Below are positions 44,353 through 54,666 of a stretch of 64,000 bases of DNA, one piece after another; position 1 is the first letter of the stretch; the number at the start of each line of letters is the position of its first letter. Below the pieces are notes generated by a model. It did no database searches and had not been told where the DNA came from. It saw nothing but the letters and a program-made list of their open reading frames with translations. A program made the translations under genes and the position numbers. The stretch comes from Pagrus major (taxonomy: Eukaryota; Chordata; Actinopteri; Spariformes; Sparidae), in assembly GCF_040436345.1 (NCBI RefSeq), contig NC_133227.1, forward strand, positions 26,470,671 through 26,534,670, in the 5' to 3' direction.

Positions 44353-46206
44353 GGTGAGGTGTGCTCTTGGTTGCCCTTCCAGTTCCCTTTCTATGTGCTG
44401 GTGCCCCACTGCATGCAGCTGGTGCCCTCTTTATTTTGTTTCCGCCCCTGCCCCTCTAACATCCTGAGTCCACCACTGGTTGGTAGACTAAACAACATTC
44501 AGATGAAATTCGTCAGGGTGGCTGGTGATGGTTTCCCTCTCTGGTCAATACAGTGAGGAAAGTGGCTGCCCAATTTTCCCTTCAGAGTAGGCATAAAATC
44601 AGGTTTGGCTACTTCTTGAAAGTAGTGTTTTTATCATAACATCCGTACCAAAACCCAGTTTTCCAACTCAAACACTGCAAGTGGAACCAAAGTCAAAATT
44701 ATTCTCCAACTGCTGCTGTAAGAAAAACACCAAATTATAGGGAGAATCACTGAAGGCTGTCCTCACACAACAGGGAATAAGATTCTGGATGTTCGCACTT
44801 AGCCAAGCAACGGCTGGTTAGCATTGTCAGCAAACCAAATGAAAACCAAATGTCAGCAGCTAGCCACAAGCTCACTGATATGTCAGTGTGAAAACTTTTC
44901 CCCTCTCTTGTGAAGAGTCTGGTTGACTGACTCTAACTTTTTTTGTTCCAAGCTGAAGTGTCAACCATCTGTTAGATGCAAAACCTGTTGTGAGAGCTTT
45001 TCAAGTGGCAGCAGCTAACTCGAGGCATTGCTGAGCAGAGAAAGGAGATGGTGAATGACGCACTTAAGGTAATTGTTTTTGCCAAACGTGGTGAAAATAA
45101 ACACTCGGAGTGCAAAAACCAAACGGATTCATCTTTTTATACTGTTCCAAAGCAATTGCACATCAGTTGTTGAGATTTTTAAAGCAAAAGATATTAGTCA
45201 CTGATGGTCAGATCAGCCAATTTCCAAGTCCTGAGATTTTTAAAAACCCTGTTTGTGTGTCTTTGCTTGCCAAATGTGCGTACACGATACGTTTGTGTGG
45301 AGGTTTAAAGGGATAATTCAGGGACAAAGATGTCCATGAGTAGATGTATGTATGTATGGCAAAGTTAGCAGGTGTAGTTCAGTAGAAATAAAATAGTTCC
45401 CGCATGAAACTGCTCACAACAAGGTCTGTGGGTTATCTCGAGTAACTTGGCTATGGCTTCTGGAAAGAGACATTGCTGTTGAGTTTTCTAAATGTAATTT
45501 TTTTTTGGCACTTTGAGCACCACAAACTGACTGACTGGCATCTAGTTCCACTACACTCGAGAGAGAGACGGCAGAAAAATCCTGCAGGCTGATATCCCCA
45601 AAAATTCAACAACTCACTGCTGATGACAGATGACAGGAACAATATGTATTTTTGATTTTGTGGTTAACTCTACCTTTAAGGGGATTCAGCTAACCTTTTT
45701 CCAGCAAAACACAGCGTGCTTTTCTTTTGTCTCTTGCCTTCGGTTTGTGTTTTTGATCCGCCACCTGTTAAATGTTTAGTCTACACTCTGTTTGCTCATT
45801 TTTTTCCATGTAATTTGGGATTGCCACTTATTTTTGGTAACTGCCTGTTGAGTATGATGTCATTTTGCTGTTTGTTATTAGCCAGGTGGGAGTAAGCAGC
45901 TTTACCTGGAATGATTTGGTGATTTCTATGAATACATTATGCTGTTAAATCTGTAGTAAGGACAGATGTGTGTTTACCCCAATACACATGGAGACAACAG
46001 CTGCCTCTCCAACTGTCGGCAAAGCAGTCCTAATAAGAAACGAGTAATGGGTGTGTAGTTCACGCTGTTCTTCTTCAGATCCCACAACTTTAACACGAAC
46101 AAACCACTCGACCAGCCAGTAACTGTGTACCACCCTCGAGCTCTGAGAGATGATTGATGGAGTTTCTTAGCCGAGCTGGAAGCACTGCAGCTGGGAATTT
46201 AACTAC

Positions 46207-46285
46207 GGCCTCAACTAACGATTATTTTCATTGACCATTAATCTGTCAATTATTTTTGTGATTCATTGATTAGTTAGCCGGACAT
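46207..46285 (+). repeat. GATTAAT-rich repeat, 5' fragment
   Basis: Contains CAACTAACGATTATTTTCAT then TGACCATTAATCTGTCAATT, the canonical start of the family. Confidence 0.6.
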
Positions 46286-48739
46286 GCTGTTCCTCAGAAA
46301 TGTAACTGCACGTTGCAGCGTTGGAAACCACAAGGGCTGTGGTTGGTCCACTTGGTGGCGTCGAAGGAGTATAACTCAAGAAGAGCAGTGGTGTGTTTAC
46401 TGAGGAAACTACAGGTCATGGAAAAATGCTGCTTTGCCGTAACCAAGCCCTGTGTATAAGCTCCACTTGGTCTGTCAACTCTTCCTAGCCCAGAGACACA
46501 GCTGTGTGCCGCATGGGTTGGTGTGTTTACCGGGAAAAGTACAACTGCCAGCTATGCAGACAAGTTAGCGCAAACGTATAAATGCTCACGTCGGCGTAGG
46601 TTATGCCGTAGACCCTGCGTAGAGCCTACATACAACCATAAGTCAGTCTGAAGAGGGTACAAGACAAAAAGGGGGTTGTTGCTAGCATGTCTTATGTCTC
46701 TAAATGATCAGTGTTTATAGTCTTTTTTGACACATTAAAATGCCTCCTACGTTGTGATAAATGCTTTTAAATAAATGGGTTTTTTTTATATCTAAGGTAA
46801 CAAATCAAAGCCTTATGAGACACCTGAGTAAATATTTTCAGTTGACCAGTTGGTTAAAAGTCCACATGTATTTTTCCTTCGTGTTTGGTTAAGCCCGTGC
46901 CACTTCTGCCACAAAATGCCCTGTCCTTGTAAATGCTTCAGAAAACTTGTAAAAGCGACTCATTTACAAGACTAGTGTAATACATACATCCTTAAAAATA
47001 TTCTATGAAATGAGTGTTCACATTTTCCTCTGGGTGGTCAGAAAAAAAAAAAATTAGTTGGCCGCTTAAAAAAAAAAGCTAGTACCCTGAGTGTGGTTTA
47101 AGTGGGTCGCCTGAGAGTTTAATGGGCGAGAGGGGGGAAACCCTGAGATGGATCCAAGCGTGCAGACTTGAAGTCAGACAGACGTAGCTGGAGGAAGTCA
47201 ATGATGTACTTAACCACTCTCCTCGAAAGGCAGGAAGACTAGGTTGTGCTAGACAGATGGGAAGAGGTGGAAAGATGGAGGGAGAGAGAGGGAAGCGTGA
47301 GAGGCTGTGGAAGTCAATAATGTACTTAACCTCACTCCGCAGACTCCCTGTGTCCCTGCTGTTGTAAGGCAGGGGGTGATGGGGGAGGATAAAGAGTAAG
47401 ATGGCAGGACTTGGAATGGAAATAGAGGCGAAGACGAAGAAGAAGACGAAGAAGCAGCGCTGTGTTTTTGTGTCAGCATAAATGTCAGGGTAGTTAAGTG
47501 TGTGCAGGGCAGGCGGGAAGGCTGGGGTACAGGAAGAGCCCCATATAAGAGGGAATAGCCCAGTTTTACGGCCACATAAATCTCCGTTCCCCACACTGAA
47601 GATTGTAACCCACCTCCTCCTCCTCTTTTGGCTTCCCTGCCTCGGTCTAGCAGTACGCTAAAGCCTCCCTTTTGACTTCTTGACTCTATCCGCCACCGTC
47701 TTTAGCTTCATTTCTCTCTCTTTGAGACTCTCTTGACCCATGCCCTCCGCCTTTTTTTCCCTCTTAGGGGCGCTCTTTATTTTCTCACTTTTAGCCTCAA
47801 GCGACAAGAGCAAGAGATAAAACATTTCTTCAGGCTGCCTCCATGATCTGCTTTTTTTTCCCTCCTTTATCTTTTCGCTTTAATCCTCGGCAGGGAGATT
47901 TCTTATAATAAATCCCAGACTTTGTTATAATAAGTTTGTTTAACCTTGAATCATAATGTAGCATCATATTAAGAAGGTGACCATCAGATACTGTTTTCTT
48001 ACCTGGGCGATGTAGCTGAAGTATCTCGATAAAATGTTTAATTTCAGTTGATGTCGATGATTGTTGATCATTTTTAATAGCCTGTGTTTTGAAAGAAGGA
48101 CCAGGAGAAAATGGTGGTAGTTATCTTAAGTTCAGGTTGCTTCGTTCCCCTCCGTTGTGGACTTCCTCAGGGATTGTGTCTTGCAGCAGATGTAGATGTT
48201 GGGATTGGTTTCCTACTGATATCAGACCTTCATAAAAAGAAAAACTGCCACACTGGCAGCTGACCTCCTCTCTTTTATTAATAATGTCCTCACAGTCTGG
48301 CATCTGCGCTCATTTTCTCCCTCCATGCTGTTTCTATTGTCGTGTTACATGCTGACGGTGCAACTGATCAACACACCTGTTAGATGATTGGCTCGTAGCA
48401 CTGAGAGATGTAATATGCTATTTACGAGGCCGGGGGGTATTCAGCATGGTGGGTTAGGTTTCAGAGCAGATTCAATACATCTCAGTGATTCTATCAAACA
48501 GTTTTCTTCTTGCTATCCATGAAGCATCTCACCGGTCGTTACCGTTTGATCGCCCATGTCGAGAGCCTCTCCTACTCTCTCTGAATTAACTTCTAACAAT
48601 TAAAATATGGATAAGAGTTGTTTAAGAACACCTTGTCCAAACTTCTGCTGGATAGTCAGATATTCATTTCTTTACTGACAGTTATCAGCGTTTCCCACAG
48701 AATCGGATTGCGGCGGTGGCTGTCCAGCTGGGGTGCCAT

Positions 48740-49160
48740 AGGGCGTGAGCAGGCTAACTTCCGGCTTAGCGCCGAGCTAACTTGAATGGGGGATAAAATG
48801 TAATCGGGCAGCTCTTCTACACTCTCCGAATTTTACTGGACCGAATCATTTCTCGAAGAGCTGTGCGGCTTTTATTACCGTTTCACAGACGCGTCTTTCA
48901 CAACGTTGCATCACGTGATGATGTAATTACACGGCTTGTCCCAAAAACTGTCTTCAAGGCCTGGTGCTCTTTGTGGGGGCTTGATCTCGACGATGAGGCC
49001 GGCCGTCTTCTTTGCAGAGGAAGTTACAGTCGAGCCAACTGCGTTAGATAGTCCTCCTCCTCTTCTTCGTTGGTTTTACCGGCGGATTAAAAACTACGCC
49101 GCCATCCACTGTTTCGGAGTACATAACACTGGCTATAGTTTGATTTATTTTTGACTTTAT
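48740..49160 (+). repeat. Dispersed repeat, copy B (partner of 13,575-14,050)
   Basis: Aligns, in opposite orientation, with the repeat at 13.6-14.05 kb over AACTTCCGGCTTAGCGCCGA, GCTAACTTGAAT, TACTGGACCGAATCAT and CAGACGCGTCTTTCACAA. The ATG frames of about 60-70 codons inside it look incidental. Confidence 0.6.
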
Positions 49161-49720
49161 TTTCCTCTCTGATGCTCCTGCTTTGCCTTTTCTTTCTCTT
49201 TCTCTGACAGTTTTTCATCTGTAACATCTGCTTTATTCACTCTGAACATCTCTTTCTGAGCGGGAACATTGAGTTAGACTTCCAGCGTCTCTCTGCTAAA
49301 TACAGTGAATGTCCTCGTTGAGATCTCCGCTCTTCTCTGCTTATATATCTTCCTCTGTCCTCTCCAGATCTGAAGTGAGACTTATACTCTAAAGTAGTGC
49401 AGTTAAGAGGGTTTTGTGGCTTGTTGAGAATTGAAGTGAAATATACAACACTTGTGGATTGAAAAACAATACACTTGTTGATCCTTGTGGAAAAATTGTG
49501 TAATTGTGGCTTCATCTAAGTGTGTAGACTCAGCGGCGAGAGTCGTCTTACCACAGAAACACATATATCACTCGGGATGGAGGCTCATTCATTCCAGATG
49601 AGAGCAAAGGAATACGGTATAATGTTGTTGTTGCAGTTGTGTTACATTTTATGTTTAGTTGTTGATTTTCATGTTTTTACTCACAAACTTACAAAGTTCA
49701 ACAGGGTGACTTTTTAAAGC

Positions 49721-49800
49721 TTCAATTCAATTCAATTCAAAAAACTTTATTTGTCCCTGGGGGGCGATTAAAGGCACGTGGAGTAGTTGTACACAGACAC
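49721..49800 (-). mobile_element. 3' tail of a retroposon (LINE/SINE-like fragment)
   Basis: On the minus strand the sequence reads CCCCCAGGGACAAATAAAGT, then a short T-run, then (TTGAA)n repeats: an AATAAA signal followed by a simple-sequence tail, as at the 3' end of a retroposed element. Related TTTATTRATCCC motifs occur at 22602 and 23151. No reverse transcriptase frame is attached. Confidence 0.5.
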
Positions 49801-49806
49801 AAACAA

Positions 49807-49928
49807 GTATGTTAAGTACACAAGTCAGCACGTTAAGTACACAAGATAGTATGTTAGGTACACAAGTCAGTACGTTAAGTACACAAGTCAGCACGTTAAG
49901 TACACAAGTCAGCACGTTAGTTACACAG
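49807..49928. repeat. 21-bp minisatellite
   Basis: About 5.8 units of GTAYGTTAAGTACACAAGTCA-like sequence starting at 49807, 49828, 49849, 49870, 49891 and 49912. Because 21 is a multiple of 3, the minus frame shows a seven-residue protein repeat, which is a by-product. It sits directly beside the retroposon tail. Confidence 0.9.
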
Positions 49929-50628
49929 AAACAAAACAAGTTGGATAGAATAAAATAGACTAAATGAACTTAAAAAAGATATTTGTATGGGCTCTATCAT
50001 GATATATAATTCTAATAATGCTTCACTTCATTTTGAAACCATTCAGATCAAATTAAAGGGAATAAAAACGACTCTTTGTTGCAGAAAAGTACATATTAGG
50101 TCACTGTAGCCTGTGCATAAAACTTCTCTGATAGCTTCTGGTAAAATGTATCACTTAATTTGTAGTTTTCACAGTGATCAACTCGACAAATAAACAAAAT
50201 ATAGACAGCCTGGTTAAATAAGTTGTTTTTCAATGTCCTTTTTTTACCAAGAAACACATAAAAAAAAAGCTCTTGTCTGCTGCTTATAGATTCAAAAAGT
50301 GTCCTCGCTTGCAGATGCATAAAAGGGGGACTTCCACAATAACTCTCAGTAATGCAGGATGAATTTACAGTCCACACATACAAGGACTCCCACTGTATGC
50401 GAAAGAAAAACCGAACAACTGTATCATTGTGAAGTTCCCAGCTAGTCCGCAGCGCTAATGTGTAACGGTGATCCAGTCGGTTTATTCTGGCAGGCTGCCT
50501 GCTGCAGGCTCTGACAGATTGGTGCCATCGGCGCATTATTTCATTAACACTTGTGTTTTCATGGTGAACATCTTCTCACTCGTCATTTTTCTCTCTCCTC
50601 CCTCCCTCCCTGCCTCCCCCCCTGACAG

Positions 50629-50692
50629 ATGGAGAGCGAAAAGAAGAGGAGAAAATACTCCACGAGCAGCAACGACTCAGACACCACCGACA
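50629..50692 (+). CDS. jade2: jade2 first coding exon
   Basis: 64 nt. Acceptor CCCCTGACAG and donor GACA|GTAAGT. Encodes MESEKKRRKYSTSSNDSDTT plus Asp and the first base of Ser. The acceptor is preceded by a long pyrimidine tract (50590-50622). The basic KKRRK could serve as a nuclear localisation signal. Confidence 0.92.
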
Positions 50693-53600
50693 GTAAGTTG
50701 AAGGAGGGGGGAGTGTGTACATGTGAGGGTGTCAGGAAAGTGAGTTCCTGTGCTGCTGCTGCTGCACAGTGCAGCGAGCTGAGCTGCCTGGTCGTAGTCA
50801 GCTCTCACTGGGTCTTTCTCATATTCACTCTCCATATAGACCATGTTCCTGTCTCACTGTCGTCCCTCCTCTACTCATTAAGGCTCCCTCCTTTTTTAAA
50901 CCACAGCCACAATATCTCACAGATAGGAGCAGGTAGCACAAGAAGACAGTAAGCATGATGGAGTATGAGAGTATTGAAAGACTGTGCAGATGAGATTCAC
51001 ACTGCAATAAACCACGCTGTGGTGGGAAAAGGAACGTGAATAAACCTTAAGTCTAGAATATTTGGTATTTAAAGAAATATGCGTCGTAATTGCATTTGGC
51101 AGAAAGTCCCCATCTTATTTTAGGAAGAGAATTTGGCTTTTGCAGAACTGTCCTGACCAAAGAGTTTCCTGAAATAACTAACTTAAATGGCAGCACCACA
51201 GCTGTTAGGTCTCCATGGCAATGTAATCAAGTTGGGGAACAACATTAACACTGAAATATTATGACTGAAAGGCTACTTAAATGGTTACTGATGGATAAAC
51301 TAACACTGTTGTTAGCCTGATGGAGAAGCTAATACTGTTGTTAGCCTGTTGGAGAAGCTAATACTGTTGTTAGCCTGTTGGAGAAGCTAATACTGTTGTT
51401 AGCCTGATGGAGAAGCTAATACTGTTGTTAGCCTGATGGAGAAGCTAATACTGTTGTTAGCCTGATGGAGAAGCTAATAATCAGATGGAGTTGCACAGGA
51501 TAAAACGAATGTTTTGAAAGATCACACTATGTCAAATTGTTTTCAGAGCTCTTGATCTCAGACAAATCCCGCAGCTAACCTGCACCTAGCTGAGCTCTTC
51601 ATGCAGCTGACTGCGTCATGGTTGGGCTGCTGCCTCAGTAAATCGGGAAGCTAATACAAACAGATGATGGCTCCATATCTGGCCTGATGTGCTTTGGAAG
51701 TAATGCTAAGCACATGTAACATGTAGTTAATAGGCTGACTGATAAGTGGACCACTTAGACTACAGACTGGATATAACCTCACACTGTCTCATGGGCTGTA
51801 TATATCTTTATATACAGCCCATGAGGCAGACATCCACGACGAGACGCACTGTATGACGATGGGAACATCTGGCCGGTCTAACACATTACCTGCGCTGGCA
51901 GCTGCTGCTGGAAAAATCATTTCATAATAAACAGTCTTTGGACGGCAACACTTGGCTCTCACAGCTGATTACTGACTACAGAATACACAGATGTAGTCAC
52001 CGCTAGCGATTTTTTAATTTCATTTTAAATGTCATTCTTCACGGCTTTTGGCAGGTCGGCATGACTACTTTTTGGCATTTATGCAACAATAAACAAAATA
52101 CATTTGTTTGGCTGTTCCTCCTCCGACAATGTGAGACAGAAGATTAGATAAACAAACTGTTGAGAACAAGAGAGGACTTAACTTTTGGTTTTGAGTCAGT
52201 TCATCTCTTTTGGATTGAAGAGGGTTCCTGACCTATAAAACATCATAAAAAGTATTCTCAACTTTATTTTAACACTTTACTTTCTGTACTTTCAGTAAAA
52301 CACTGAATAAAACATTTTCATTTGGGATTTTATTCAGTAAGAAGTGGAAAGAACAATGGTCATTTAATAATAGAAAGGGGATGTTTTGGGAAGTCTGTTG
52401 CGTTTGTAAGTTAAAAATCTCAAAATAAGCTGCAGGATTTCATGGTGAGGAATTGGAGGTGAATTCTGGGTAATGCAGTGTTTCAAATTTGGAAAACCTG
52501 TTTTACTGCAGCGGGGCAGTGACCTCAAACAGGTTGAACTGTGATGTGGTCACAGGTCCGCATGTATTAAGTATTTTACAGCAGGTTTAACAGGCTGTTT
52601 TTTCAGCCACATGCTGAAAGGCCATACTGCCTCGCTTTATAATTAGCTGTTAGCCGTTAGCTTCCCCTGGCCAGAGCCACGCGGGCTCCAGCTGCATCTG
52701 TTGACATGAGGTTATCAGGTTTCTAATTGAAGGATGCCCATGATAATTTTGGCCGCCGTGTGCCAAGCGGGGCTTTTAATTAACACACGGCCATGATGGT
52801 AACCTCCAACTGTGCTGCAGCCTCGCTTGGTTATCTGGCCACTGTGATGGAGTGGTGCAGCTGCCTCTTGTGGGGGTGTGTGTGGATGTAACCTGCACAC
52901 ACACACACAGACACACACACAGTCAGACACACAATCCCACTAAATATGTGTATACAAACCATACACACTTGCAAATAACATGGCACACCCAGAGTTTAAC
53001 TGGAGTATTTTATTTTTGACGGCCAGTTTGGCTGTTAATATTACAGCCGGTATGTAAACAGCAATAAAACACAAACGCTATGATCCGCTGTGAATACTGG
53101 TGCAGAACCTTCTGTCTACTCCGTCCACCTTTTCATGCCTCAGTCATGAGTCAGTGGCAAGAGATGTGACTCTGCAACTTGTGCTGCGAACTTAGACAAT
53201 ACGTTGACTTTTATGCGCCCAAATTTCTTCGCAACAAAAACAAAACAACGCATGGCACGAGAGACAACGAGAGACAAACAATGTTTTTTTGCCTTAGAGG
53301 TGTTGCTAGTGATGCATCCTGGTTCGATCTGCTGCCATTCTGGTTTGAAACATCTTAACTTTTTTGGCTGTATCTTCAATTTGTTGACACAGGAAGTTGA
53401 CACTTTTCTGGCCTTGGCTACAGAACTTGTTGCACTGTCGCTTTGTTTTCTCGGCCCAGGGATGTCTGCTTCGCCACCGACATTTCAATCGCTGTCGAGC
53501 CAAAGTGCGAGCTGTTGCCGGAGTATGCAGGCTTTTAAATTTCGTGCCACGCTTACGGGCCGTTGTCCATACATGTTTCTGAGGTAGAAACCCCTGGCGG

Positions 53601-54633
53601 TGTTGCTGGCAGTGAGCACAAAACCTCCGCACCGATTGCTCAGTGTGTTTAAAAGCTATAGGTTGTTGTCTTGGCAACATAGCTTATAGATCCCACATGA
53701 TTATGTTATTTATAATGCTATTAATCATTTAATTGACTTATTTGACATATTTTCAACTAAATGCGATACCATTTACATTTAGCAGACGCTTTTGTCCACA
53801 GTAATTCATACATTCATACGCTGATGGCGGTGGCTGCCATGCAGGGTGCTGACCAGCACATCAGGAGCAGTTTTGGGGTTCAGTAGCGACCTTCCCATAA
53901 CAAGACGCTGAGCCACATACGGGTAAAAAAAAACGTACATCCTGAGCATAACTTCTCACAGACGTGCCTACAAATCTTTACCAAATGAAGAGAAAATGAA
54001 TGAAGTGTCTTAGTTAGCTGTTGTTTCACGTCAACCTTCACCTCCAGCTTCAGTTCACCCTGGCAGCAGTTCTTCGTGTATTTTTGGTGTTTTATAGATG
54101 GCGCTCGCTCCAACATCTCCCATACGATCTCTTATAAGAGTAAAACAATGCGCACAGATCAAGCATGTGGTTTGGGATGTAGTCCTTGGACAAACTAGAA
54201 GGTCTGTTAGGTGGCACACTTTGACACCAGCACTCAGAACAGCTGAGTGGAGGATTAATTTGAATGGCTGTCAGTTCACACAGTATTTTCTGTCGTGCTG
54301 TGGAAAACGACTGTGTGTACTAAGGAACCTATAGAGAGAGATTGAGACACCGTGAGCACAGTGTGTGTGTGATGGTGGGCCAAAGTGTGGGTGTATGTGT
54401 GGAAAATGCATGGGCGTCTATATACAGTGTATGTACGTGTGTGTGTCGCGTGTGTGTGTGTGTGTGTGTGTGTGTAGAGGGTGAGAGGGAGTCAGTAATT
54501 CTGAAGAACAACCCTGACAGCAGTTCTGCCCTCGGCGCTGTTAGCTGTTCAGACGTCACGAGTAAAATTAGCACGGTGGCAGTACTTCTGTGGCGGCGAG
54601 GGAAATATGTTGAGTAGGAGGGTAGCACGCATG

Positions 54634-54666
<33 letters not shown>

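Larger units (their letters stand above)
24832..50628 (+). other. jade2: jade2 intron 1 (about 25.8 kb)
   Basis: From donor GTAAAT to acceptor CCTGACAG. Its first 3 kb are crowded with microsatellites, G-runs and purine/pyrimidine mirror repeats. The rest holds dispersed repeats (31.6, 33.1, 37.0, 42.1, 46.2, 48.7, 49.7 kb) and minisatellites (43.84-44.35, 49.81-49.93 kb). Frames longer than 100 codons inside it are mostly low-complexity or unrecognised. Large first introns of this kind often hold enhancers, but none can be asserted from sequence alone. Confidence 0.7.

Noticed and set aside
47079..47594. 171-codon minus-strand frame
   Set aside because: Derived from a purine-rich tract (GGGAGAGAGAGGGAAG type); Ser/Pro/Phe low complexity; no homology recognised.
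49727..49939. Seven-residue-repeat protein on the minus strand
   Set aside because: Explained entirely by the 21-bp minisatellite. The start is a retroposon tail, not a gene.
51301..51474. CRISPR array
   Set aside because: The 29-bp units are contiguous with no spacers, and the context is a vertebrate intron. The same reasoning excludes the 42-bp, 43-bp and 21-bp arrays.
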